Notes: generated by a model not told the origin, from the letters alone. 64,000 nucleotides of DNA from Streptomyces longhuiensis (GCF_020616555.1 NZ_CP085173.1:4413501-4477500), one strand, 5' to 3'; counted from the stretch's first letter, positions 8,076-17,855 are shown. Numbers and translations: made by a program.

Positions 8076-9347
8076 ATGTTCATTGCTCGAAATAGGATCG
8101 CGCGTATCGCAGGAGCCTCCTGCGCCGCAGCCCTGCTCTCTGCATCTGTTGGCGTAGCCAGCGCAGAGGCTGTATCCACGACCCAGAGCACCGCAGTTGT
8201 GCCAACACCCAACACCCCCAACACACCGAACACACCGGGTGGCGGAGGCGGAGCCAACACCCCGAACACTCCCAACACCCCGAACACACCGGGTGGCGGA
8301 GGCGGGACCAACACTCCCAACACCCCGAACACACCGGGTGGCGGAGGCGGGACCAACACCCCGAACAGCCCCAACACCCCGAACACACCGGGTGGCGGAG
8401 GCGGAGCCAACACTCCCAACACTCCCAACACCCCGAACACACCGGGTGGCGGAGGCGGGACCAACACCCCGAACACTCCCAACACCCCGAACACACCGGG
8501 TGGCGGAGGCGGGACCAACACCCCGAACACTCCCAACACCCCGAACACACCGGGTGGCGGAGGCACAGTCAACACGCCCAACACCCCGAACACCCCCAAC
8601 ACTCCGGGCAGGGGCCGAGTCAACACCCCCAACACCCCGAACACCCCGAACACCCCGGGTGGCAGGAACCGGTTCACCCCCAACACCCCGAACACCCCCA
8701 ACACCCCGGGTGGCAGGAACCGGTTCACCCCCAACACCCCGAACACCCCCAACACCCCGAGCGGCAGGAACCGGTTCACCCCCAACACCCCGAACACCCC
8801 CAACACCCCGAGTGGCAGGAACCGGTTCACCCCCAACACCCCGAACACCCCCAACACGCCGGGCAGGGGCCGAGTCAACACCCCGAACACGCCCAACACC
8901 CCGAACACCCCGGGCAGGGGCCGAGTCAATACTCCGAATACGCCCAACACCCCGAACACACCGGGTGGCAGGGGCGGAGTCAACACTCCCAACACCCCGA
9001 ACACCCCGAACACACCGGGTGGCGGAGGCAACACCAACACTCCGAACACCCCCAACACCCCGAACACCCCGGGTGGCGGAGGCAACACCAACACCCCCAA
9101 CACCCCCAACACCCCGAACACCCCGGGTGGCGGAGGCAACACCAACACTCCGAACACCCCCAACACACCGAACACCCCGGGTGGCGGAGGCAACACCAAC
9201 ACTCCGAACACCCCCAACACACCGAACACCCCGGGTGGCGGAGGCAACACCAACACTCCGAACACCCCCAACACGCCCAACACCCCGGGTGGCGGAGGCA
9301 ACACCAACACCCCCAACACGCCCAACACCCCGAACACCCCGGGTTGA
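8076..9347 (+). CDS. Secreted Asn-Thr-Pro / Gly-rich repeat protein
   Basis: 423 residues. A Sec signal peptide (MFIARNRIARIAGASCAAALLSASVGVASA-EA) precedes about 390 residues of low complexity. This part has 22 blocks of (Asn-Thr-Pro)3-4 separated by five- or six-residue spacers: GGGGGA/T, GRGRV, G/SGRNRF and GGGGNT, changing type along the chain. The unit is 51-54 bp. There is no Cys in the repeat region, no sorting motif, and the chain ends inside a repeat. ATG 8076 has GGGCGAGG upstream, which excludes the longer upstream frame. It converges on a second NTP-repeat gene across a shared terminator. I know no described family; an extended, surface or matrix polypeptide is a guess from composition. 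Confidence 0.75.
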   Translation: MFIARNRIARIAGASCAAALLSASVGVASAEAVSTTQSTAVVPTPNTPNTPNTPGGGGGANTPNTPNTPNTPGGGGGTNTPNTPNTPGGGGGTNTPNSPNTPNTPGGGGGANTPNTPNTPNTPGGGGGTNTPNTPNTPNTPGGGGGTNTPNTPNTPNTPGGGGTVNTPNTPNTPNTPGRGRVNTPNTPNTPNTPGGRNRFTPNTPNTPNTPGGRNRFTPNTPNTPNTPSGRNRFTPNTPNTPNTPSGRNRFTPNTPNTPNTPGRGRVNTPNTPNTPNTPGRGRVNTPNTPNTPNTPGGRGGVNTPNTPNTPNTPGGGGNTNTPNTPNTPNTPGGGGNTNTPNTPNTPNTPGGGGNTNTPNTPNTPNTPGGGGNTNTPNTPNTPNTPGGGGNTNTPNTPNTPNTPGGGGNTNTPNTPNTPNTPG

Positions 9348-9362
9348 CGTCACCGAAGAAAT

Positions 9363-9405
9363 AAAGATGGGGCAGCGCAACAACAGGTTGCGCTGCCCCA
9401 TCTTT
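9363..9405. terminator. Bidirectional terminator between the two repeat genes
   Basis: A perfect 19-bp stem (starts AAAGATGGGG) closes a five-base loop. A-rich and T-rich flanks let it work for both converging genes. Confidence 0.9.
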
Positions 9406-9418
9406 ACGGCGTCAGGTC

Positions 9419-9910
9419 TCAGAGAAGTCCCCCAGGCTGCAGCAGCGCGGTGATGGCCTTCACGAGGCCCGGGGTGTTGGGGGTGTTCGGCGTGTTCGGG
9501 GTGTTGGGGGTGTTGGGGGTGTTCGGGGTGTTCGGGGTGTTGGGGGTGTTCGGCGTGTTCGGCGTGTTGGGGGTGTTCGGCGTGTTCGGCGTGTTCGGCG
9601 TGTTGGGCGTGTTCGGCGGGTTCTTCGCCTCATCCCCGGAGCCCTTCGGGGGAGCGTCCACCCGCGTGGCTGCAGTCGACGTCTGCGCCAGTTGGGGCGT
9701 CTGAGGAGTCTGCGGCGTCTGAGGAGTCTGGGGTGTCTGAGGAGTCTGAGGGGTCTGGGGTGTCTGGCCTCCCAGCAAGCTAATCAAGTTCAAGTTGTAG
9801 GACGGGCCGTTGTAGCTGTTCGAGGTGTCCGCGTGAGCGACACCCATTCCCGCAACAGCGAAGCTTCCCACTGCGGCGACGGTGATCAGAACGTGCTGGA
9901 TTCTGCGCAA
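9419..9910 (-). CDS. Secreted protein with Gln-Thr-Pro and Asn-Thr-Pro repeats
   Basis: 163 residues. Signal peptide MRRIQHVLITVAAVGSFAVAGMGVAHA-DT precedes a short segment (SYNGPSYNLNLISLLGG). Eight Gln-Thr-Pro repeats follow, then a charged linker (VDAPPKGSGDEAKNP), about sixteen Asn-Thr-Pro repeats and a hydrophobic, amphipathic C-terminus (GLVKAITALLQPGGLL). Its NTP tract is complementary at DNA level to that of the convergent gene, so the two transcripts could pair. GAGGGGAAG lies upstream of ATG 9910. The C-terminal helix sets it apart from its neighbour and might anchor or oligomerise it. Function unknown. Confidence 0.72.
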   Translation of the reverse strand: MRRIQHVLITVAAVGSFAVAGMGVAHADTSNSYNGPSYNLNLISLLGGQTPQTPQTPQTPQTPQTPQTPQTPQLAQTSTAATRVDAPPKGSGDEAKNPPNTPNTPNTPNTPNTPNTPNTPNTPNTPNTPNTPNTPNTPNTPNTPNTPGLVKAITALLQPGGLL

Positions 9911-10558
9911 GGTTCTTCCCCTCGGACTCTGAGCTGTGCAAGCTCACATATCGATGCAGGGCTGCATGCTAGATAAAAACTCACATGCCGGAGGCTGGAC
10001 CCCACCCAAGCGGTCAGTGTCGCCGTGAACATCACCCATTCATCTCTTTTGACGTCTAACCCAGCATCCTGCCGGGGAAGTTGTTGGCGCCGACCCGGCG
10101 TGTCAGATCGCCACCCGATGTGAATTGATTACTAGAATCTTCAGTCGTGCGCCCGGGCGCCGCCGACGAGTGGGGAATCAGATCGCCCGCGGAGTCGATG
10201 ACGGACCGGATGTCCACTCCGTTCCGTCTGGCCTTGCGGCCGTCTTCCCGTTCGCCATCGCCGGCACAGTCGTGCTCGGCGACGCGACAGAACAGGCAAT
10301 CAACGTGACTGCGAGCAAAGGGAGTTGAGACCTCGGACGTCCCGAACCACTGCCTGAAGGCCCTGCCTGCAACCGGCTCACGACCGTCACCCGACCGGTG
10401 CGCACGCCGAAGATCCTTACCAAAGGTCGTGCGATCCGTGAGGGACGCTGCCGAAGTCCCTGACGGACTTTCACGCGTGACGGACCCGCAGCGCCTCGCG
10501 CGGCTCTTGCCGGCGTGGGACGATAGAACAACTCAGTTCACTCGCAGATTTCGGGGTG
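9911..10558. other. Gene-poor stretch with a possible remnant
   Basis: No intact gene with a ribosome site was found. Plus-strand codons at about 10215-10328 read LAAVFPFAIAGTVVLGDATEQAINVTASKGS before a stop, which looks like the C-terminus of a small protein whose start is missing. GC is lower than the core sequence. Confidence 0.45.
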
Positions 10559-10564
10559 ATGAGG

Positions 10565-10882
10565 ATGAAGAAGACGGCATTGCGAAGTGCCGGCATTGTC
10601 GCTGCGGCCTCGTGCTGTTTCGCGCTCGGCGAATGGAGCGCATCAGCGAGTGAATCAGGTGCCCTGTCGCAGAAGTCGCAGGTAGCTCCGACGAAGTCGA
10701 CGCTTCGGTGCTATGCGGCGCGCAGCAGTCCGAACGAGATCACCTGCTACCGATTTTCAGCAAAGGCCGAGTTCAGGCACGGCGACATGGTCTATGTCCC
10801 CATTCTCATTCAAGTGCCTGCGCCTGCACATCCGCCGTCGGTGACCATCGTCGACAGTCTGAACGACGTTCGGCCCGAATGA
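10565..10882 (+). CDS. Small secreted protein, unknown
   Basis: About 105 residues starting MKKTALRSAGIVAAASCCFALGEWSASA-SE, a signal peptide that could end at the Ala-Ser-Ala site. The mature part has two Cys (TLRCYAARSSPNEITCYRF) and a Val/Pro-rich end (VYVPILIQVPAPAHPPSVTIVDSL). GTG 10556 and ATG 10559 are alternative in-frame starts directly upstream. It belongs to the atypical island. No family recognised. Confidence 0.5.
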   Translation: MKKTALRSAGIVAAASCCFALGEWSASASESGALSQKSQVAPTKSTLRCYAARSSPNEITCYRFSAKAEFRHGDMVYVPILIQVPAPAHPPSVTIVDSLNDVRPE

Positions 10883-10985
10883 CACGAACGGTTCGGACGA
10901 CCGACCCAGTAGCGAACGCCGGGGGGTGCCGGGGCCGTGCCCCGTACTCGGCGGCGTCGGCGAGCGCCGCCGTAGCCGTGCAGGC

Positions 10986-11024
10986 CGAAGGGCCCGGCTT
11001 CCTCGCGGAGAACCGGGCCCTTCG
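10986..11024 (-). terminator. Hairpin terminator downstream of the SDR gene
   Basis: A 12-bp stem CGAAGGGCCCGG / CCGGGCCCTTCG with a 15-base loop lies about 35 bases beyond the SDR stop on the minus strand. Confidence 0.65.
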
Positions 11025-11059
11025 GGGGGTACCTGCCGTGCCTGCGGCACCCGCGGCGC

Positions 11060-12536
<1,477 letters not shown>

Positions 12537-12556
12537 GAAGTCATGGTATGCCTATA

Positions 12557-12571
12557 TGGCAGAATCTGCCA
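12557..12571. promoter_or_regulatory. Candidate TetR operator
   Basis: TGGCAGAATCTGCCA is a perfect inverted repeat (six-base arms, three-base centre). It sits between the divergent TetR and binding-protein genes, 21 bases from the TetR start. Assignment to this TetR protein is inferred from position. Confidence 0.45.
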
Positions 12572-12607
12572 CCGATCTGGCGTGCAACCAAGGGGTGGGC
12601 GAGAGCA

Positions 12608-13867
12608 GTGCGGCGGCGACGTTTCCTTCTTCAGACGGCCGGGCTCGCCGGCGCCGCGGCCTACGGGCTCAGCGGCTGCGGTTCCGGCTCGTCGAAGTCC
12701 TCCCTCGACCTGATGGTGGCGAGCTACGACCAGAGCGTCGGTTCCTCGATCGGCGACCAGTGGGACCAGGTCGTCAAGGCGTACAAGAAGGTGAAGCCGG
12801 ACGTCACGGTCCATGTCGAGCGGATCCCGTTCGCCAAGCTGGACCGGACCCTCGCCCAGCGGGTGAAGGACGGCAAGGCGCCCGACATCGCGCAGTCCAA
12901 CGTCTTCGCGACATTCGCCGAGCAGCGCAAGCTCTACCCGGTGTCGGAGCTCTTCGACATCCCCACCCAGGCCGACTTCACGCAGTCGTTCGCCCAGGCG
13001 GGCACGGCGCACTACGTCCAGTACGGCATCCCGTTCATGGCGAGCACCCCACGCCTCTTCTACAACACGGCGCTCTTCGAGCGCGCGGGCGTCTCCGCGC
13101 CCGGCTCGTGGGACGAACTGCACTCCGCGGCAAAGGCGTTGAAGGCGCTCGGCGTGAAGACGCCGTACGGGCTCCAGCTCGGTCCCGAGGCCGCCGAGGA
13201 CGAGGCGCTCGCCTGGCTGCTCGCCGGCGGCGGCACCTACGCGGGCGTCACCGGCTACGACTTCGCGACCAACAGCAACATCGCGACGCTGACCTGGCTG
13301 CGCGACCGCCTCGCCGGCGAGGGCCTGGCCGGCGCCGCGCCCCAGCTCCTCGACCGGACGGCCGCGTACGAGCAGTTCCTGCGCGGGCAGATCGGCATGA
13401 TGATCGCCCACCCGGTCCTGATGAACGCGGCCGACCGGGCGAAGGTCCCGTACGCGCACGCCGCGTTCCCGCAGCGGGACGGGGGCGCGGCGGCGCCGGT
13501 CGGGCTGAGCGACTGGCTGCTCGCGTTCAAGCAGAACGGCCGCAAGACCGAGTGCGGCGAGTTCCTGACGTACCTCTACAGCCGCAAGTCGGCCCGGACG
13601 TACGGGGGCGGCCAGGCGGCGCTGCCCGTGACGGCGTCCGCGTCGGACACCCTCCGCTCCGACCCGGCGCAGCGCCCGCTGTGGAAGTTCATCGACCAGA
13701 TGCCGCGGGCGGAGTTCCAGCCGGTGAACCAGGCGTCCTGGCCCGACGTGCGCGCCGCGATCCGCGAGGACATCGGCTCGGCGGTCGTCCGGGGCGGCAA
13801 CCCTCGCGCGGTGCTCCAGGCCCTGGACACGAAGGCGAGCCGCGCGGAGATCCGTACGGCCGGCTGA
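12608..13867 (+). CDS. Orphan extracellular solute-binding lipoprotein (family 1, sugar type)
   Basis: From GTG 12608 (purine-rich GGGCGAGAG upstream) the protein starts MRRRRFLLQTAGLAGAAAYGLSGCGSGSS. This is a twin-arginine-like or basic signal with lipobox LSGC, so the protein is lipid-anchored on the cell surface. The body fits family-1 ABC binding proteins (WDQVVKAYKKVKPDVTVHVERIPFAKLD, GKAPDIAQSNVFATF, YGIPFMASTPRLFYNTALFERAG). 419 residues. No permease or ATPase gene is adjacent, so it must work with components encoded elsewhere or act as a receptor. The ligand is probably a carbohydrate. Confidence 0.85.
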   Translation: MRRRRFLLQTAGLAGAAAYGLSGCGSGSSKSSLDLMVASYDQSVGSSIGDQWDQVVKAYKKVKPDVTVHVERIPFAKLDRTLAQRVKDGKAPDIAQSNVFATFAEQRKLYPVSELFDIPTQADFTQSFAQAGTAHYVQYGIPFMASTPRLFYNTALFERAGVSAPGSWDELHSAAKALKALGVKTPYGLQLGPEAAEDEALAWLLAGGGTYAGVTGYDFATNSNIATLTWLRDRLAGEGLAGAAPQLLDRTAAYEQFLRGQIGMMIAHPVLMNAADRAKVPYAHAAFPQRDGGAAAPVGLSDWLLAFKQNGRKTECGEFLTYLYSRKSARTYGGGQAALPVTASASDTLRSDPAQRPLWKFIDQMPRAEFQPVNQASWPDVRAAIREDIGSAVVRGGNPRAVLQALDTKASRAEIRTAG

Positions 13868-13886
13868 ACGACGAGCTGAAACGGAA

Positions 13887-13924
13887 GGGGCGGGCCCCCG
13901 CGCCATTGCGCGGGGGCCCGCCCC
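13887..13924. terminator. Strong hairpin between convergent genes
   Basis: A perfect 17-bp GC stem (begins GGGGCGGGCCCCCG) with a four-base loop CATT lies between the binding-protein stop and the transporter stop. It can serve both strands. Confidence 0.85.
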
Positions 13925-13942
13925 TGGTGAATCCCGCGGGAA

Positions 13943-15445
13943 CTAGACCAGTTCCGGCGCCTTCTCGACCGGTCCGGCCTCCGGGTCCGCGTCCTGCGCG
14001 CCCCCTTCGACATGCTGCGCGGGCCGTCCCGGCAGCGCGAACATCAGCAGGAAGATCACGGCGAGCACGCCGACGACGTACCAGAGCGAGTTGCGGAACG
14101 CGTCGGTGAACGCCTGCCCGACCTCGGCCGGCGCGAGGTGGTCGCCGATCGTCCCGAAGAACACCACGGCGACGAGGCCGAGCCCGAGCGCCGTACCCAT
14201 CTGCTGCGTGGTGTTGATCAGCCCGGACGCGGAACCGGCGTGCTCGCGCGGCACGTCGGAGAGCACCGCGTCGGTCAGCGGGGCGACGATGAGGCCCATG
14301 CCGACGCCCATCACGACGAGCGGCAGCGCCATCTGCCAGGACGTGATCCCGGCGCCGTAGCGCCCGGCCTCCCAGATGTAGATCAGCAGTCCGGCGATCA
14401 TCGCCAGCGCGCCGGTCTGGAGCACCTTGCGCCCGAACCGCGGCACGAGCTTCTGCACGGACATCCCGGCCGCCGCCGACACGGCGATGGAGAACGGCAC
14501 CCCGGTCAGGCCCGCGTGGAGCGGCGTCCACCCGAGGCCGACCTGCATGTACATCGTCCACACCAGGAAGAACACGCCGAGCGCGACACCGAAGACGACC
14601 TGCACGGCGATACCGGCCGCGAAGCTCTTCACCTTGAACAGGGACAGCTCGACCAGCGGCGAACCGTCGCGCCGCGCCTTGTACTTCTCGTACGCGACGA
14701 GCGCGCCGAAGACGAGGACGCTGGCCGCCATCACCACGTAACCCCACACGGGCCAGCCCAGCTCGCGGCCGCGCGTCAGCGGGTAGAGCAGCATCAGCAG
14801 GCCGAGCGTGACCAGGACGACGCCGACGAGGTCGAGCTTGAGGGCGCGGGGTGCCTTGGACTCGCTGATGAACTTGCGGCCGAGGAGCAGTCCGGCGATG
14901 CCGACCGGCAGGTTGATCAGGAAGATCGGGCGCCATTCGAGTCCGAACAGGTTCCACTCGGTGAGCAGCGCGCCGAGCAGCGGGCCCGAGACCGCGCCCA
15001 GGCCGACGATCATGCCGAAGAGGCCGAAGACCTTGCCGCGCTCCTCGGCGGGGAACGTGGCGTGGACGATCGACAGGACCTGCGGCACCATCATCGCGGC
15101 CATGCCGCCCTGGAGGATGCGCGAGGCGACCAGCATCTCGGGGTTCGCGGCGAAGCCGCAGAGCGCCGAGGCGAGCGTGAAGCCGGCGATCCCTATCAGG
15201 AAGAGCCGCTTGCGGCCGTAGATGTCGCCGAGCCGCCCGCCGGTGATCAGGCCGGCGGCGAACGCGAGCGCGTACCCGGCGGTGATCCACTGGATCTGGC
15301 TGAAGGTGGCGCCCGAGTCCAGCTGGATCGACGGGATCGCGACATTGACGATCGTGACGTCGACCAGGTCCATGAAGGCGGCGGTCATCACGATGGCCAG
15401 GGCGAACCAGCGTCGCCTGTCGGGGGTGGTCACGGGTGAAGTCAT
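13943..15445 (-). CDS. MFS drug/proton antiporter, DHA2 (14-helix) type
   Basis: 500-residue efflux-type permease. The DHA2 pattern is plain: the first helix has MDLVDVTIVNVAIPSIQ, the loop 2-3 motif is GGRLGDIYGRKRLF, and motif C is GLGAVSGPLLGALL in helix 5. About fourteen hydrophobic segments can be counted. The cytoplasmic tail is acidic. It is divergently transcribed from a WYL regulator, with a candidate operator between them, so drug- or metabolite-induced export is likely. The substrate is not assignable. Confidence 0.9.
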   Translation of the reverse strand: MTSPVTTPDRRRWFALAIVMTAAFMDLVDVTIVNVAIPSIQLDSGATFSQIQWITAGYALAFAAGLITGGRLGDIYGRKRLFLIGIAGFTLASALCGFAANPEMLVASRILQGGMAAMMVPQVLSIVHATFPAEERGKVFGLFGMIVGLGAVSGPLLGALLTEWNLFGLEWRPIFLINLPVGIAGLLLGRKFISESKAPRALKLDLVGVVLVTLGLLMLLYPLTRGRELGWPVWGYVVMAASVLVFGALVAYEKYKARRDGSPLVELSLFKVKSFAAGIAVQVVFGVALGVFFLVWTMYMQVGLGWTPLHAGLTGVPFSIAVSAAAGMSVQKLVPRFGRKVLQTGALAMIAGLLIYIWEAGRYGAGITSWQMALPLVVMGVGMGLIVAPLTDAVLSDVPREHAGSASGLINTTQQMGTALGLGLVAVVFFGTIGDHLAPAEVGQAFTDAFRNSLWYVVGVLAVIFLLMFALPGRPAQHVEGGAQDADPEAGPVEKAPELV

Positions 15446-15462
15446 ACGGGGAGACTAGGAGG

Positions 15463-15489
15463 CATGTAGGTCACACCGTGTCCTACATG
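15463..15489. promoter_or_regulatory. Candidate operator in the MFS/WYL divergent region
   Basis: CATGTAGG and CCTACATG form a perfect 8-bp inverted repeat with an 11-base centre, 18 bases upstream of the transporter start. It is the only strong symmetry in the 150-base divergent gap. The WYL protein next door is the obvious candidate binder; this is inference. Confidence 0.5.
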
Positions 15490-15598
15490 GCGCGCACCCT
15501 GGAATCTCCCGATAACGAATGCGCCGCGAAAGCCACGAGCGAGGGCGCCGCGAGCGGGACGGACACGATGACGGGACGCGAACGAGAGGGGACGCACC

Positions 15599-16594
15599 AT
15601 GACCACCGACACCCCGGCACGGCTCCTTCAACTGCTCTCCCTGCTCCAGACCCCGCGCGAATGGCCCGGCGGCGAGCTCGCCGCGCGCCTGAGCGTGTCC
15701 CGGCGCACGGTGCGCCGGGACGTGGACCGGCTGCGTGATCTCGGCTACCCCGTGCAGGCGTCGATGGGCGCGGAGGGCGGCTACCGCCTGGTCGCGGGGA
15801 AGGCACTGCCCCCGCTGGTCCTGGACGACGAGGAGGCGGTGGCCATCGCGGTCGGCCTGCGGGCCGGGGCGGGGCATGCCGTCGAGGGCGTGGAGGAGGC
15901 GTCCGTACGGGCCCTCGCCAAGCTGGAGCAGGTGCTGCCCTCGCGCCTGCGGCACCGGGTCTCCACGCTCCAGGCCGCCACGATGCCGCTGACCGGCGGG
16001 GACGGCGCGTCCATCGCCACGGAGACGCTCACGGTGCTCGCTTCGGCGACGGCGGGGCAGGAGCGGCTGCGGTTCCGCTACCGCTCGGGCGACGGCACGG
16101 AGTCACGCCGTCTGACGGAGCCGTACCGGATGGTGTCGACGGGGCGGCGCTGGTATCTGGTGGCGTACGACATCGACCGGGACGACTGGCGCACCTTCCG
16201 CGTGGACCGGGTCGAGGAGCCGTTCGCCACGGGCGCGCGGTTCGCGCCGCGGGAGCTGCCGACGGGGGACGCGGCGGAGTATCTGCGGAGGTCCATGTCG
16301 GGGCGCGGCCGGCCCTCGTACGACATCGACGTGACGTTCGAAGCGCCGGCGGACTTCGTGGTGGCGCGGCTGCCCTCGGCGCTGGGCGCGCCCGAGGCGC
16401 GGCCCGACGGGACCTGCCGGCTGCGCGCGACGGCGACCGACTCCGTGGAGTGGCTGGCGCTGCGGCTCGCGCTGGTGGACTGCGAGTTCACGGTGCACGG
16501 GCCCGATGAACTGGCGGACTATCTCAGAGAGTTGAGCAGCCGTCTGGCCCGCGCCACGGACGGGCCGGTCATATCCGGCCCGTCCGGCGCTTGA
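15599..16594 (+). CDS. WYL-domain transcriptional regulator (HTH-WYL-WCX)
   Basis: 331 residues. The N-terminal DeoR/HTH_11 winged helix (TPARLLQLLSLLQTPREWPGGELAARLSVSRRTVRRDVDRLRDLGYPV) is followed by the GGYRLV wing. The WYL core is FRYRSGDGTESRRLTEPYRMVSTGRRWYLVAYDIDRDDWRTFRVDRV. A C-terminal WCX-like extension (VTFEAPADFVVARLP...) ends it. Such proteins bind a ligand through the WYL domain and usually control a divergent neighbour, here the DHA2 transporter. ATG 15599 has GAGAGGGGA upstream. Confidence 0.9.
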   Translation: MTTDTPARLLQLLSLLQTPREWPGGELAARLSVSRRTVRRDVDRLRDLGYPVQASMGAEGGYRLVAGKALPPLVLDDEEAVAIAVGLRAGAGHAVEGVEEASVRALAKLEQVLPSRLRHRVSTLQAATMPLTGGDGASIATETLTVLASATAGQERLRFRYRSGDGTESRRLTEPYRMVSTGRRWYLVAYDIDRDDWRTFRVDRVEEPFATGARFAPRELPTGDAAEYLRRSMSGRGRPSYDIDVTFEAPADFVVARLPSALGAPEARPDGTCRLRATATDSVEWLALRLALVDCEFTVHGPDELADYLRELSSRLARATDGPVISGPSGA

Positions 16595-16624
16595 GGATCT
16601 GCTCGAAGGCGCGTGGCGCGGGGG

Positions 16625-16645
16625 TCCGGGGGCAGCGCCCCCGGA
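16625..16645. terminator. Terminator between the WYL gene and hrdD
   Basis: TCCGGGGGC-AGC-GCCCCCGGA, a perfect 9-bp stem-loop of the kind common between convergent Streptomyces genes, sits four bases beyond the hrdD stop. Confidence 0.75.
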
Positions 16646-16648
16646 ACC

Positions 16649-17653
16649 TCACGCGGCGGCATCGAACCCGGTGTCCCGAGCCAGCTTCTTCAGCTCGAGA
16701 AGAGCGTGCTTCTCGATCTGCCGGATCCGCTCGCGGGTCAGCCCGTGCTCCTTGCCGACCTCCGTGAGCGTGCGCTCACGGCCGTCGTCGATCCCGTACC
16801 GCATCTTGATGATGGACGCCGTGCGCTGGTCGAGGCGTCCGATGAGGTCGTCCAGCTCCTCGCTGCGCAGCAGCGTGAGGACGGACTGCTCGGGCGACAC
16901 GGCCGACGTGTCCTCCAGGAGGTCGCCGAACTGGGTCTCGCCCTCGTCGTCCACCGGCATGTTCAGCGAGACCGGGTCGCGGGCCCAGTCCAGGACGTCG
17001 ACGACGCGCTCGGGCTTGGACTCGAGCTCGGCGGCGATCTCCTCGGGCTCGGGGTCCCGCCCGTTCTTCCGGTTGAACTCGCGCTGCACGCGCCGGATAC
17101 GGCCCAGCTCCTCCACCAGGTGGACGGGGAGCCGGATGGTGCGCGACTGGTCGGCTATCGAGCGCGTGATGGCCTGCCGGATCCACCACGTCGCGTACGT
17201 GGAGAACTTGAAGCCCTTGCGGTAGTCGAACTTCTCGACCGCGCGCACCAGGCCCGCGTTCCCCTCCTGGATGAGGTCGAGGAGCGGAAGACCGCTCCTC
17301 GGGTAACGGCGCGCGACGGCCACGACCAGGCGCAGATTGGACTTGATGAAGACGTCCTTGGCCCGCTCACCCGCGGCGACGAGCGCTTCGAGCTCCTCGC
17401 GGGACGCCTTGCCCGCGGCTTCGCTCTCCGCCTCGCCGTCGAGGATCTGCCGGGCGTACACGCCCGCCTCGATGGTCTGGGAAAGTTCGACTTCCTTGGC
17501 GGCGTCCAGCAGCGGTGTACGCGCGATCTCGTCGAGGTACATGCCGACCAGGTCGCGGTCGGCGATCTCGCCGCCTACGGCGCGAACACTGCGTGCGCCG
17601 TCGGTCTCGCCGGAGACGGCGGACTTACGACGGGCGACGGCACGGGTTGCCAT
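16649..17653 (-). CDS. hrdD: Principal-like RNA polymerase sigma factor HrdD
   Basis: 334-residue group-2 sigma70 factor. MATRAVARR...GGEIADRDLVGMYLDEIARTPLLDAAKEVELSQTIEAGVYARQIL is region 1.2. RLVVAVARRYPRSGLPLLDLIQEGN followed by LVRAVEKFDYRKGFKFSTYATWWIRQAI covers regions 2.1-2.4. Region 3 and the 4.2 helix-turn-helix (LTEVGKEHGLTRERIRQIEKHALLELKKLA) follow. The acidic region 1.1 of the essential HrdB is missing. The sequence and the mscL-side neighbourhood agree with my memory of hrdD of S. coelicolor. ATG 17653 is chosen because family members start MATRAVARR. A SigR-type promoter precedes it. Confidence 0.93.
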   Translation of the reverse strand: MATRAVARRKSAVSGETDGARSVRAVGGEIADRDLVGMYLDEIARTPLLDAAKEVELSQTIEAGVYARQILDGEAESEAAGKASREELEALVAAGERAKDVFIKSNLRLVVAVARRYPRSGLPLLDLIQEGNAGLVRAVEKFDYRKGFKFSTYATWWIRQAITRSIADQSRTIRLPVHLVEELGRIRRVQREFNRKNGRDPEPEEIAAELESKPERVVDVLDWARDPVSLNMPVDDEGETQFGDLLEDTSAVSPEQSVLTLLRSEELDDLIGRLDQRTASIIKMRYGIDDGRERTLTEVGKEHGLTRERIRQIEKHALLELKKLARDTGFDAAA

Positions 17654-17754
17654 GCGTGCTCCCTTGCGATGGTGGGCGGGGGCCTGCGGTGGACAGGTCC
17701 TGTGGTCCTGTGGTGCCCGGCACACCCTCCCGGGTGCCCTGCATCCGATGGAAA

Positions 17755-17782
17755 CAACGACTGGAATCCGGACAGAATTCCC
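17755..17782 (-). promoter_or_regulatory. SigR-type (thiol-oxidative stress) promoter of hrdD
   Basis: Read on the minus strand: GGGAAT, a spacer of exactly 18 bases, then GTTG. This is the consensus (GGGAAT-N18-GTT) used by SigR, the disulfide-stress sigma factor of Streptomyces. It predicts an untranslated leader of about 100 bases before hrdD. In S. coelicolor hrdD is known to be partly SigR-dependent, which fits. Confidence 0.75.
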
Positions 17783-17855
17783 AAGCGGACCATCGATTTT
17801 CGTGATCATGCAGTACCCTGTGCCGCCACCGGCCGGACACAGGGAGGTCCACAGC

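Noticed and set aside
7697..9337. 546-codon open frame on the minus strand across the NTP repeats
   Set aside because: It is the complement of the regular NTP repeat (giving Val-Leu-Gly-rich text), has no ribosome site or signal, and stays open only because the repeat is regular.
8206..9345. Regular repeats that at first look like a CRISPR array
   Set aside because: Repeat and spacer keep one reading frame, spacers are themselves repeats of a few types, and no cas gene is present; this is coding sequence.
12548..12607. Longer N-terminus for the binding lipoprotein (ATG 12548)
   Set aside because: It would place the candidate TetR operator inside the coding region and put 20 polar residues before the signal peptide; GTG 12608 has a purine-rich site and a normal signal.
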